A stretch of DNA of 64,000 bases, from assembly GCF_013386765.1 (NCBI RefSeq), contig NZ_JACARE010000024.1, positions 187,294-251,293 of the forward strand, read 5' to 3'. Position 1 is the stretch's first letter. Every line of letters begins with the position of its first letter. Origin of the DNA: Pseudomonas yamanorum (lineage in GTDB: Bacteria > Pseudomonadota > Gammaproteobacteria > Pseudomonadales > Pseudomonadaceae). The notes beneath the pieces were generated by a model. The model made no database searches. It saw nothing but the letters and a program-made list of their open reading frames with translations, and was not told where the DNA came from. The translations under genes and the position numbers were made by a program. Below are positions 41,894-50,513 of the stretch, one piece after another.

Positions 41894-42715
41894 ATGAACA
41901 AGCTGGCGGAAAAAGTCCAACAGGCGTTGGTTGTGGCCATCGATAATGATGACCTGGTCCTGCCCACGCTACCGGAAGTGGCCCTGAAGATTCGTCACGC
42001 CGCCGAAGACCCGGACATCAGCATCAGCCATCTGAGCAAAGTCATCGGCCGCGACACCGCCCTGTCGGCGCGGCTGATCAAAGTGGTCAACAGCCCGCTG
42101 CTGCGCGCCACTCAGGAAGTCACCGACCTGCACACCGCCATCACCCGGCTGGGCACCAACTACAGCAGCAACCTGGCGATCGGCTTGGTGATGGAACAGA
42201 TCTTCCACGCCCGCTCCGAAGTGGTCGAACAGAAGATGCGCGATGTGTGGCGCCGCAGCCTGGAAGTGGCGGGCGTGAGCTATGCACTGTGCCGCAACCA
42301 CAGCCAGCTGAAACCAGACCAGGCGGCCCTCGGCGGCCTGGTGCACCAGATTGGCGTGCTGCCGATCCTGACCTATGCCGAAGATCACTATGAGCTGCTG
42401 TCCGACCCGGTCAGCCTCAACCACGTGATTGAAAGCATCCACCCGTTGCTGGGCGCCAAGCTGCTGCGACGCTGGGACTTCCCGGAAATGCTGGTGAACC
42501 TGCCGGCGCATTACATGGACCTGGAGCGCGACTCCGAGCGCCTGGACTATATCGATCTGGTGCAGGTCGCCGTGCTGTATTGCCATCGCAACACCGACCA
42601 CCCGCTGGCCAGCGTGCCGGTATCGACGTTGCCTGCGATCCAGAAACTGCGGATCGACCCCTACAACGACACCTTGCGCGCCGAGTTGGACGCAGCGCGG
42701 TCGATGTTTTACTGA
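41894..42715 (+). CDS. HDOD domain-containing protein
   Basis: A 273-residue protein that is essentially one HDOD domain, beginning 'DLVLPTLPEVALKIRHAAED' near residue 19 and including 'GRDTALSARLIKVVNSPLLR' and 'GLVHQIGVLPILTYAEDHYE'. HDOD proteins resemble HD phosphodiesterases but usually lack the metal residues; they work as signalling adaptors. No partner domain is fused. It runs in the same direction as ygfZ, and its stop is adjacent to that of the convergent tctE. Confidence 0.92.
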   Translation: MNKLAEKVQQALVVAIDNDDLVLPTLPEVALKIRHAAEDPDISISHLSKVIGRDTALSARLIKVVNSPLLRATQEVTDLHTAITRLGTNYSSNLAIGLVMEQIFHARSEVVEQKMRDVWRRSLEVAGVSYALCRNHSQLKPDQAALGGLVHQIGVLPILTYAEDHYELLSDPVSLNHVIESIHPLLGAKLLRRWDFPEMLVNLPAHYMDLERDSERLDYIDLVQVAVLYCHRNTDHPLASVPVSTLPAIQKLRIDPYNDTLRAELDAARSMFY

Positions 42716-44101
42716 TTAGCCTGCGATAAAACTGACCCGCACCTTCAACCCCGCCAGCTCACCGTCATGCAAACTGATCTGCGCCAGATGCGCCCGGCAG
42801 ATCTCGCCGACAATCGCCAACCCCAAGCCCGACCCCAAACCCTGCTGGCTGCGCCGATAGAAGCGCTCGAACACCCGGTCGCGCTCATCCAGCGGGATGC
42901 CCGGGCCGTCGTCCTCCACCTCCAGTACCGCCGGCGCCGTGACCCGCAGAATCACGTTGCCGCCCGGCGGTGTGTGGGCCAGAGCGTTGTCCACCAGGTT
43001 ACTCAGCAACTCGTTCAACAAGGTCGGTTCGCCCCGCAGCCACACGGGCTCATCTGCCTCCAGCGCCAGGGCCACGCCCCGCGCATGGGCCAGCGGCGCC
43101 ATGGCCATGCCCAGCTCGCGAGCCAGCTGGCTCAAGTCCAGCAGTTGCGCACCGCCTTCGGCAATCGCCCGGGCGCCGTTTTCGATGCGGGCCAGCGACA
43201 GCAGTTGATTGGCCAGGTGAGTCAGGCGATCCGTGCCCTGGGCGGCGGTTTCCAGGGTGGTGCGCCAGGTGGCCGGGTCTTCGGCGCGCAGGCCGAGTTC
43301 CAAGCGTGCCTTGAGCGCCGCTAGTGGTGTGCGGAGTTCATGGGCGGCATCGGCAATAAACTGCGCCTGGCGCTCGAACTGCCCGCGCAGGCGTTCGGTG
43401 AAATGGTTGAGCGCCCGTACCAGCGGGCCCAACTCATGCTGCACTTCCACCAACGGCAACGGCCGCAGGTCATCCGGCTGACGCTCTTCCACGGCCGTGC
43501 GCAAGCGCTCCAATGGCCGCAGCGCCGCACTCACCGCGAAAAACACCAACAACAATGCACCAACGGCCAGCATGCCCAGGCGCAGCAAGGTATCGGCCAT
43601 CAGGCTGCGGGCCATGGCGACGCGCGCCTCATCGGTTTCGGCCACGCGGATTTCCGCCATGCCGTTCATGTTCGGCTCGGAGACCGCCTTGAGCAGGCTC
43701 ACCACCCGCACGTTCTGGCCCTGATACTTGGCGTTATAAAACCGCGCCAGCGCCGGATAGTCATCGGTGCGCGGCGTACCCGGCGGCGGGCCGGGCAGGT
43801 TTTCGTAGCCGGAAATCAGCTTCTGGTGGATATCGTTGACCTGGTAGTAAATCCGCCCGGCGCTGTCGTAGGCGAACGTATCCAGGGCGACGTAGGGCAC
43901 GTCGGCGCTCAAAGTGCCGTCGCGATGTGACAGGCCCGCTGCAATGGTCCGCGCCGAGGCCAGCAGCGTGCGGTCGTAAGCCGTGTCCGCCGCCTCGCGT
44001 CCGTTCCAGTAAGCGCTCAAGCCGCTGGCGATCATCAACACCACCAGCAACACCGCCAGGTTCCACAGCAGGCGCCAGCGCAGGCTGCTGGGCTTATGCA
44101 T
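42716..44101 (-). CDS. tctE: Sensor histidine kinase TctE
   Basis: A 461-residue membrane kinase. Helix 1 (LLWNLAVLLVVLMIASGLSA, about residues 10-29), a periplasmic sensor of about 130 residues, helix 2 (LLRLGMLAVGALLLVFFAV, about 167-185), a HAMP-like segment, the phosphorylated His in 'DAAHELRTPLAALKARLEL' and the ATPase boxes 'NELLSNLVDNALAHTP', 'DDGPGIP' and 'GSGLGLAIVGEICRAH' are in order. The start overlaps tctD by eight bases. It should detect tricarboxylates and, with TctD, switch on the divergent opdH-tctCBA operon. Confidence 0.93.
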   Translation of the reverse strand: MHKPSSLRWRLLWNLAVLLVVLMIASGLSAYWNGREAADTAYDRTLLASARTIAAGLSHRDGTLSADVPYVALDTFAYDSAGRIYYQVNDIHQKLISGYENLPGPPPGTPRTDDYPALARFYNAKYQGQNVRVVSLLKAVSEPNMNGMAEIRVAETDEARVAMARSLMADTLLRLGMLAVGALLLVFFAVSAALRPLERLRTAVEERQPDDLRPLPLVEVQHELGPLVRALNHFTERLRGQFERQAQFIADAAHELRTPLAALKARLELGLRAEDPATWRTTLETAAQGTDRLTHLANQLLSLARIENGARAIAEGGAQLLDLSQLARELGMAMAPLAHARGVALALEADEPVWLRGEPTLLNELLSNLVDNALAHTPPGGNVILRVTAPAVLEVEDDGPGIPLDERDRVFERFYRRSQQGLGSGLGLAIVGEICRAHLAQISLHDGELAGLKVRVSFIAG

Positions 44102-44765
44102 CGCGGGCTTCCAGCAGGTACCCCAGGCCACGGAAGGTAACAATTGCAACAGGCTGCCCATCGAGCTTCTTGCGCAGGCGGTGCACGTAGATTTCGATGG
44201 CATCGGGGCTGGCTTCTTCATCCAGGCCGAACACCTGGGAGGCCAACTGCTCCTTGCTCATCACGCGGCCGGGACGTGCAATCAGCGCCTCAAGCACCGC
44301 CTGCTCGCGGGAGGTCAGGGTCAGCAGTTCGCCGCCCAGGGTGAAGCGTCGTGTATCCAGGTCGTAAATCAGCACGCCACACGCCTGCTGCCGCTCACCA
44401 CCCAGCACGCTGCGGCGCAGCAGGGCCTTGACCCGTGCTTCCAGCTCCGTCAGTTCAAACGGCTTGGCCAGGTAGTCATCTGCGCCGAGGTTGAGGCCAT
44501 GCACGCGGTCTTTCACGTCGCTGCGGGCAGTCAACATCAACACAGGCAGATTTTTCCCACGGGCCCGCAAGCGTGCCAACACCTCGAAACCGTCCATGCG
44601 CGGCAGGCCCACATCGAGGATCGCCACCGCGTATTCCTCGCTGCTCAAGGCCAGGTCCGCCGCCACGCCATCGTGCAGCACATCGACGGTCAAACCCGTG
44701 CTCTTGAGCGCCTGGGCGACACTTTCGGCTAGCTGCAAATGGTCTTCGACCAGAAGGACACGCAT
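44094..44765 (-). CDS. tctD: Response regulator TctD (OmpR family)
   Basis: A 223-residue OmpR/PhoB-type regulator. The receiver domain (residues 1-115) has the acidic pair in 'LLVEDH', the phospho-Asp in 'AILDVGLPRMDG' near 51 and the Lys in 'LAKPFE'. The winged-helix effector domain holds 'LTSREQAVLEALIARPGRVM' and 'EIYVHRLRKKLDG'. It is encoded with TctE (eight-base overlap) and divergent from opdH-tctCBA. Three direct repeats TGAAAG at an 11-bp period in the intergenic space are a likely binding site. Confidence 0.94.
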   Translation of the reverse strand: MRVLLVEDHLQLAESVAQALKSTGLTVDVLHDGVAADLALSSEEYAVAILDVGLPRMDGFEVLARLRARGKNLPVLMLTARSDVKDRVHGLNLGADDYLAKPFELTELEARVKALLRRSVLGGERQQACGVLIYDLDTRRFTLGGELLTLTSREQAVLEALIARPGRVMSKEQLASQVFGLDEEASPDAIEIYVHRLRKKLDGQPVAIVTFRGLGYLLEARDA

Positions 44766-44852
44766 GGGTTTTTACCTCGTTCGGGGGTGGTCGGCGCCAC
44801 GCTTTGCCGGGGAGTTTACAGGCGCCACCTTTGCTGTGAAGCCCGAAAACAT

Positions 44853-44880
44853 TGAAAGGCGACTGAAAGGTTAGTGAAAG
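44853..44880. promoter_or_regulatory. Three TGAAAG direct repeats at 11-bp spacing, probable TctD site
   Basis: TGAAAG occurs at 44853-44858, 44864-44869 and 44875-44880, each copy shifted by exactly 11 bases, one DNA turn. OmpR-family regulators bind such direct repeats as head-to-tail dimers. The site lies between divergent tctD (88 bases away) and opdH (122 bases away). Confidence 0.65.
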
Positions 44881-45001
44881 CTTCGCCCTTTAGCATCCAG
44901 CCACGGTGGGTTTCGCCTGCCGAGCTATTTCACCTGTAGCGCCCGAAAAACGCCTCGAAGCGTTTTCGTCAAAATAAGAACAATAACGGAGTACACCCAC
45001 G

Positions 45002-46282
45002 ATGCTGCGCACACAGCCGCCTGCTCGTTCTTCTCGTATCACCCAGACCGCCCTCGCCAGTGCCGCCGCCATTGCCGGCTTTTCGCCCGTAGGCCAAGCC
45101 GCCTTTATCGAGGACAGCACCGCCACCCTCGAAACCCGCAACATGTACTTCAATCGCGACTTTCGCGACGGTACCAGTGCACAGCAATCCAAGCGCGACG
45201 AATGGGCCCAGGGCTTCATGCTCAACCTGCAATCGGGCTACACCGACGGCACCGTCGGCTTTGGCGTGGATGCGCTGGGCATGCTTGGGGTCAAGCTCGA
45301 CTCCAGCCCCGACCGCACCGGCACCGGCCTGCTGCCGACCCACGATGACGGCCGCGCCGCCAATGAATACTCCAAGCTCGGCCTGACCGGCAAAGTGAAG
45401 ATATCTGCCACCGAACTGAAAATCGGCGCGTTGATCCCCGAGCTGCCGATCCTCAAGCCCAACGACGGGCGCATCCTGCCGCAGACGTTTGAAGGTGGCC
45501 TGTTGAGTTCCAAGGAGTTCAAGAACCTGGTGTTCACCGGCGGGCGCCTGAACAAGGCCAAGGACCGCGACGACACCAACTACGAAGACATCGGCCTCAA
45601 CAACAAGAACAGCCGCTTCCTCAGCGGCGCCACCGGCAAGCATTTCGACTTCGGTGGCGTGGACTACAAGTTCGCCGACAAGATCACCGGCAGCTACCAC
45701 TTCGCCCAACTCGACGACGTATACCGCCAGCACTTCCTCGGCCTGGTAGCCTCGCGCCCGATGGGCCCCGGCACCTTCGGCGCCGACCTGCGCCTGGCCG
45801 TCAGTGACGACACCGGTGCAGCCCGTGGCGGCAAGATCGACAACACGTCACTCAACGGCCTCTTCAGCTATGCCCTCAATGGCCATAAGCTCAGCGCCGG
45901 CTACCAGCACATGTCGGGCGACAGCGCCTTTCCCTATGTGGATGGCAGCGATCCTTACCTTGTCAACTTCGTGCAGATCAACGACTTTGCCGGCGCCGAA
46001 GAACGCTCCTGGCAAGCCCGCTACGACTACGACTTCGCCAAGCTGGGGATTCCCGGACTGAGCTTCATGAGCCGTTACCTGTCGGGTGACAACATCAAGC
46101 TCAAGAACGGCGAGACCGGCAAGGAGTGGGAACGCAACAGCGAGATCCGCTACGTGGTGCAAAGCGGCACCTTCAAGGATGTGGCCGTGCGCCTGCGCAA
46201 TGCCACCTACCGCTCCAACTATTCGGCCCGTGATGCGGATGAAGTGCGCCTGCTGGTGAGCTACAGCGTCGCCCTTTGGTAG
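45002..46282 (+). CDS. opdH: OprD-family porin, OpdH-like (tricarboxylate uptake)
   Basis: A 426-residue outer-membrane porin. The signal peptide ends near 'GFSPVGQAAF'. The mature part begins with the OprD pattern 'FIEDSTATLETRNMYFNRDF', followed by 'RDEWAQGFMLNLQSGYTDGT' and ends with an aromatic residue (SYSVALW), as needed for barrel assembly. P. aeruginosa OpdH is the cis-aconitate/tricarboxylate porin next to tctDE; the same gene order here supports the name. It is the first gene of the opdH-tctCBA-abrB unit, 34 bases before tctC. Confidence 0.93.
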   Translation: MLRTQPPARSSRITQTALASAAAIAGFSPVGQAAFIEDSTATLETRNMYFNRDFRDGTSAQQSKRDEWAQGFMLNLQSGYTDGTVGFGVDALGMLGVKLDSSPDRTGTGLLPTHDDGRAANEYSKLGLTGKVKISATELKIGALIPELPILKPNDGRILPQTFEGGLLSSKEFKNLVFTGGRLNKAKDRDDTNYEDIGLNNKNSRFLSGATGKHFDFGGVDYKFADKITGSYHFAQLDDVYRQHFLGLVASRPMGPGTFGADLRLAVSDDTGAARGGKIDNTSLNGLFSYALNGHKLSAGYQHMSGDSAFPYVDGSDPYLVNFVQINDFAGAEERSWQARYDYDFAKLGIPGLSFMSRYLSGDNIKLKNGETGKEWERNSEIRYVVQSGTFKDVAVRLRNATYRSNYSARDADEVRLLVSYSVALW

Positions 46283-46316
46283 TAGCAACCTCATAACAAC
46301 AATGATGGAGATGAAC

Positions 46317-47297
46317 ATGACCCTTTCACTGCGTAAATTTGCCCTGACGGCCAGCTGCATGCTGTTCGCCAGCCAACTGCTGGCCGCCGAACCCAAGCGC
46401 CCGGAATGCATCGCCCCGGCGTCCCCGGGCGGTGGTTTTGACCTGACCTGCAAACTGGCGCAGAGCGCGCTGGTCAACCAGAAGCTGTTGAGCAAGCCGA
46501 TGCGCGTGACCTACATGCCCGGCGGCGTGGGCGCGGTGGCCTACAACGCCGTCGTGGCCCAGCGCCCGGCAGACGCCGGCACGCTGGTGGCGTGGTCCAG
46601 CGGCTCGCTGCTGAACCTGGCCCAGGGCAAATTTGGCCGCTTCGATGAAAGCGCTGTGCGCTGGCTCGCCGCGGTCGGCACCAGCTACGGTGCCATCGCG
46701 GTGAAAAGCGATTCGCCCTACAAAAACCTCGACGATCTGGTCAAGGCCCTGAAGAAAGATCCGGGCAGCGTGGTGATCGGTTCCGGTGGCACCGTCGGCA
46801 GCCAGGACTGGATGCAAACCGCACTGATCGCCAAGGCCGCCGGGATCAACCCCCGCGACCTGCGTTACGTGGCACTGGAAGGCGGCGGTGAAATCGCCAC
46901 CGCGCTGCTCGGCGGGCACATTCAGGTGGGCAGTACCGACATCTCCGACTCCATGCCGCACATCCTCAGCGGTGACATGCGCCTGCTGGCCGTGTTCTCC
47001 GACGAGCGCCTGGACGAGCCGGAAATGAAGAACATTCCCACCGCCAAGGAACAAGGCTACGACATCGTCTGGCCAGTGGTACGTGGCTTCTACCTCGGGC
47101 CAAAAGTCAGCGACGAAGACTACGCCTGGTGGAAAGACGCGTTCGACAAACTGCTGGCCTCCGAAGAGTTCGCCAAGCTGCGTGACCAGCGCGAGTTGTT
47201 CCCGTTCGCCATGACCGGCCCGGAGCTGGACACCTACGTGAAGAAACAGGTGGCTGACTACAAAGTGCTGGCCAAAGAGTTCGGCCTGATCCAGTAA
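46317..47297 (+). CDS. tctC: Tricarboxylate-binding protein TctC (TTT family)
   Basis: A 326-residue periplasmic binding protein of the tripartite tricarboxylate transporter. Signal peptide 'RKFALTASCMLFASQLLAAE', then 'CIAPASPGGGFDLTCKLAQS' (the family's P.GGG.D ligand loop), 'YMPGGVGAVAYN' and 'VVIGSGGTVGSQDW'. Of four ATG codons in this frame, 46317 is used because GGAG sits six bases before it. A stable hairpin between this gene and tctB suggests that the binding protein is made in excess of the membrane subunits. Confidence 0.94.
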   Translation: MTLSLRKFALTASCMLFASQLLAAEPKRPECIAPASPGGGFDLTCKLAQSALVNQKLLSKPMRVTYMPGGVGAVAYNAVVAQRPADAGTLVAWSSGSLLNLAQGKFGRFDESAVRWLAAVGTSYGAIAVKSDSPYKNLDDLVKALKKDPGSVVIGSGGTVGSQDWMQTALIAKAAGINPRDLRYVALEGGGEIATALLGGHIQVGSTDISDSMPHILSGDMRLLAVFSDERLDEPEMKNIPTAKEQGYDIVWPVVRGFYLGPKVSDEDYAWWKDAFDKLLASEEFAKLRDQRELFPFAMTGPELDTYVKKQVADYKVLAKEFGLIQ

Positions 47298-47314
47298 TCG
47301 CCCCTTGTTCGCGC

Positions 47315-47345
47315 GGCCACGCCCTTGCGCATCAGGGGTGTGGCC
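47315..47345 (+). promoter_or_regulatory. Intercistronic hairpin between tctC and tctB
   Basis: GGCCACGCCC and GGGTGTGGCC (47315-47324 and 47336-47345) form a ten-pair stem with one G-U pair and an 11-base loop, starting 17 bases after the tctC stop and touching the tctB ribosome-binding site CAGGAG. There is no U-tract, so it is more likely an mRNA-stabilising or translation-modulating hairpin than a full terminator. Confidence 0.6.
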
Positions 47346-47357
47346 CAGGAGTTTTGC

Positions 47358-47816
47358 ATGCTCTTACAACGCATTTTTGCCTCGTTCATGTTGCTGGTCT
47401 GCGCCGCCCTGGCACTGATGGCCTGGCCGTATCAGGCATCGTTTTCCTATGAGCCGGTAGGACCTCGCGCCTACCCGCTGCTGATGCTCGGGCTGATGAG
47501 CCTGGGCCTGATCTACATGCTGTTTCGCCCGCAGCCCACCAGGCACACCGAGGAAGAACCGGCGCTGGACCGCGAAACCCTGGTCAAGATCGCTGTCTGC
47601 GTCACGCTGTTGATCATCTTCGCCGGCACCTTCGAACCCCTGGGTTTCATCCTCAGCAGCATCCTGATCGGCATTCCGATGGCGCGCCTGTATGGCGGCC
47701 GCTGGCTGCCCAGCGCGGTGATCGTGACCTTGATGAGCATCGGTCTTTATCTGTTGTTCGATAAGGCCATGGATGTACCGCTGCCGCTCGGCCTGCTTGA
47801 AGTTCTGGAGAACTGA
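47358..47816 (+). CDS. tctB: Small membrane subunit TctB
   Basis: A 152-residue protein with four membrane helices ('ASFMLLVCAALALMAWPYQA', 'YPLLMLGLMSLGLIYMLFRP', 'IAVCVTLLIIFAGTFEPLGF' and 'SAVIVTLMSIGLYLLFDKAM'), the standard TctB layout. It pairs with TctA to form the membrane part of the tricarboxylate transporter. ATG 47358 follows CAGGAG at eight bases. tctA starts two bases after its stop codon region, showing tight coupling. Confidence 0.93.
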   Translation: MLLQRIFASFMLLVCAALALMAWPYQASFSYEPVGPRAYPLLMLGLMSLGLIYMLFRPQPTRHTEEEPALDRETLVKIAVCVTLLIIFAGTFEPLGFILSSILIGIPMARLYGGRWLPSAVIVTLMSIGLYLLFDKAMDVPLPLGLLEVLEN

Positions 47817-47817
47817 T

Positions 47818-49332
47818 ATGGATACGTTCAGCTATTTGGGCCAGGGCTTCGGCGTTGCACTGACCCCTTACAACCTGATCACCGCGCTGTGCGGCACCTT
47901 GATCGGCACCGTGGTGGGCCTTCTGCCAGGCCTGGGCCCGATCAACGGCGTGGCGCTGTTGATCCCCATCGCGTTCGCCCTCGGGCTGCCGCCTGAGTCG
48001 GCGCTGATCCTGCTGGCCGCCGTGTACCTGGGTTGCGAATACGGCGGGCGTATCAGCTCGATCCTGTTGAACATCCCGGGCGAAGCGTCCACCGTGATGA
48101 CCACCCTCGACGGCTACCCGATGGCCCGTAAAGGCCTGGCGGGCGTGGCGTTGTCGCTGTCGGCATGGAGTTCGTTCATCGGCGCGTTTATCGCCACCTG
48201 CGGCATGGTGCTGTTTGCCCCGCTGCTGGCCAAATGGGCGATTGCCTTCGGCCCGGCGGAATATTTCGTACTGATGGTGTTTGCCATCGTCTGCCTGGGC
48301 GGCATGGCCGGTGACAAACCGCTGAAGACCTTTGTCGCCGCACTGATCGGCCTGTTTCTGTCAGCGGTGGGTATCGACGCCAACAGCGGCGTGTACCGTT
48401 TCACCGGCGATAACATCCACCTGACTGACGGCATCCAATTTGTGGTGCTGGTGCTGGGCCTGTTCTCCATCAGCGAGATCCTGTTGCTGCTGGAAAAAAC
48501 CCACCGTGGCCAGGAAGCGGTAAAAGCCACCGGACGGATGATGTTCAACCTGAAGGAAGCTTCCGCCGTATTCGTGGTGAATATTCGCTGCGGCCTGTTG
48601 GGCTTCATCATGGGCGTACTGCCCGGCGCGGGTGCCACACTGGCCTCTGCCGTGGCCTACATGACCGAAAAACGCCTGGCCGGTGCCAGCGGTAAATTCG
48701 GCCAGGGCGACATGCGCGGCCTGGCCGCTCCGGAAACCGCGATCGGCGCTTCCGCCTGCGGCGCCCTGGTGCCAATGCTCACCCTCGGCGTACCCGGCTC
48801 GGGCACCACGGCCGTGATGATTGGCGCCCTGTCGCTGTACAACATCACACCCGGCCCGCTGCTGTTCCAACAGCAACCGGACATCGTCTGGGGCCTGATC
48901 GCCTCGTTGTTCATCGCCAACATCATGCTGGTGATCCTCAACATCCCGATGATCCGCATCTTCACCCGCATCCTCGCCGTACCGAACTGGGCGCTGGTGC
49001 CGGTGATCGCCATCATCACCGCGATCGGTGTGTACGCGGTTCACGCCACCACCTTCGACCTGTTCCTGATGGTGGGCATCGGCATCTTCGGCTACATCCT
49101 GCGCAAGCTGGACTTCCCGCTGTCGCCCGTGCTGCTGGGCTTTATCCTCGGCGGCTTGATGGAGCAGAACCTGCGCCGGGCGCTGTCGATTTCCAACGGT
49201 GAATTGCAGATCCTCTGGTCCAGCCCGATCACCTTCGGTGTGTGGGTGCTGACCGCGTTGATGCTGCTGTTCCCGCTGGTGCGCATCTGGCGCAAGCGTT
49301 CCCTGCAGCGTCGTGCTGTGGCCGATGTCTGA
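47818..49332 (+). CDS. tctA: Large membrane subunit TctA
   Basis: A 504-residue permease with about 11-12 helices. The two conserved signatures of TctA are present: 'GTVVGLLPGLGPINGVALLI' near residue 37 and its internal repeat 'GVLPGAGATLASAVAYM' near 263, reflecting the duplicated fold; 'GGRISSILLNIPGEASTVMT' is also diagnostic. It uses the ion gradient to import the citrate or tricarballylate delivered by TctC. The downstream AbrB-like gene overlaps by eight bases. Confidence 0.96.
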   Translation: MDTFSYLGQGFGVALTPYNLITALCGTLIGTVVGLLPGLGPINGVALLIPIAFALGLPPESALILLAAVYLGCEYGGRISSILLNIPGEASTVMTTLDGYPMARKGLAGVALSLSAWSSFIGAFIATCGMVLFAPLLAKWAIAFGPAEYFVLMVFAIVCLGGMAGDKPLKTFVAALIGLFLSAVGIDANSGVYRFTGDNIHLTDGIQFVVLVLGLFSISEILLLLEKTHRGQEAVKATGRMMFNLKEASAVFVVNIRCGLLGFIMGVLPGAGATLASAVAYMTEKRLAGASGKFGQGDMRGLAAPETAIGASACGALVPMLTLGVPGSGTTAVMIGALSLYNITPGPLLFQQQPDIVWGLIASLFIANIMLVILNIPMIRIFTRILAVPNWALVPVIAIITAIGVYAVHATTFDLFLMVGIGIFGYILRKLDFPLSPVLLGFILGGLMEQNLRRALSISNGELQILWSSPITFGVWVLTALMLLFPLVRIWRKRSLQRRAVADV

Positions 49333-50353
49333 GGCCACGTTCAGAAACTGGTGGGCGACACCGCTGGTCGGTCTGCTGGGCGGGTACCTCGCCAGCCAGA
49401 TCGGCTGGCCACTGCCGTACATGGTCGGCTCGTTGCTGGCGATCATCCTCGTGCGCTGCCTCACCCCCTGGCAGCTGGCAGAAATCCCCGGCGGCCGCAA
49501 ATGCGGCCAATGGGTGGTGGGCATCGGCATCGGCCTGCACTTCACCCCGGTGGTGATCGAGCAGGTGATGAGCCACTTCGGCCTGATCTTCTTCGGTGCG
49601 CTGGTCACCAGCCTCTCCAGCATTGTGGGGGTGTGGTTGATGCGCCGCAGCGGTGAAGACCGCGCCACGGCGTTTTTCTCCAGCATGCCGGGCGGTTCCG
49701 GCGAGATGGTTAACCTCGGCGCGCGCAATGGCGCGGTGCTCAGCCGTGTCGCGGCGGGCCAAAGTCTGCGGGTGCTGGTGGTGGTGCTGTGTGTGCCGGC
49801 AGCGTTCAAGTATTTGCTGGGGGAAGGTGCGCCGCAGTTTCATCCGGCGACCGTCGACTGGACCTGGCTGGCGGTGCTCTTCCCCATCGGCGCATTAGTG
49901 GCCTGGGGATGGCAGCGTTTGCGTCAGCCGAACCCTTGGCTGTTCGGGCCGCTGCTGGTCAGCGCCATCGTGAGTATCACCTGGGACCTGCACATCGGCC
50001 TGCCCGACGGTGGCAGCCAGATAGGCCAGTGGCTGATCGGCAGCGGCTTGGGTTGCCACTTCAACCGGCAATTCTTCCGGCGTGCGCCGTTGTTCATGGG
50101 CCGCACTTTGATCGGTACGGCGTTGACCATGTTGATCGCGACGCTGGCGGCGGTAGGCTTGAGTGCCCTGACACATCTGGATCTGCGCTCGTTGACGCTG
50201 GGCATGATGCCCGGTGGCATTGCCGAAATGAGCCTGACGGCGGAAACCCTGCAATTGTCAGTGCCGCTGGTGACCGCAATGCAGGTGATGCGTTTGTTGT
50301 TTGTGTTGTTTCTGGCGGAGCCATTGTTCCGGCACTGGAACCGGCAGCCGTAA
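49325..50353 (+). CDS. AbrB-family putative membrane regulator (PF05145)
   Basis: A 342-residue membrane protein made of two copies of the AbrB duplication domain, each with several helices and a glycine signature: 'FFSSMPGGSGEMVNLGARNG' in the first and 'LGMMPGGIAEMSLTAETLQL' in the second. The family has been annotated as ammonia monooxygenase-like or as regulator of aidB expression, neither well supported. It overlaps tctA by eight bases, so it belongs to the transport operon. In my memory of P. aeruginosa it is followed by ung; here the island at 50.4-61.2 kb intervenes. Confidence 0.9.
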   Translation: MSEATFRNWWATPLVGLLGGYLASQIGWPLPYMVGSLLAIILVRCLTPWQLAEIPGGRKCGQWVVGIGIGLHFTPVVIEQVMSHFGLIFFGALVTSLSSIVGVWLMRRSGEDRATAFFSSMPGGSGEMVNLGARNGAVLSRVAAGQSLRVLVVVLCVPAAFKYLLGEGAPQFHPATVDWTWLAVLFPIGALVAWGWQRLRQPNPWLFGPLLVSAIVSITWDLHIGLPDGGSQIGQWLIGSGLGCHFNRQFFRRAPLFMGRTLIGTALTMLIATLAAVGLSALTHLDLRSLTLGMMPGGIAEMSLTAETLQLSVPLVTAMQVMRLLFVLFLAEPLFRHWNRQP

Positions 50354-50513
50354 TCTGCACTCCCGGAGTGACCCGCCCTGGGTCACTACCATTCGTCGCC
50401 ACTGTCACTTCTCACAGCTATCCCCCTTTCTGTCTGAAGCGCTCAATCGCTACAGCGACGCTCACCCCTTCCTGGCCTGAGCGTACCCTCAACGAGCAGA
50501 CAGGATTGTGATC

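Noticed and set aside
48361..49809. Long minus-strand frame across tctA and the AbrB-like gene
   Set aside because: It crosses two well-supported plus-strand genes and is low-complexity.
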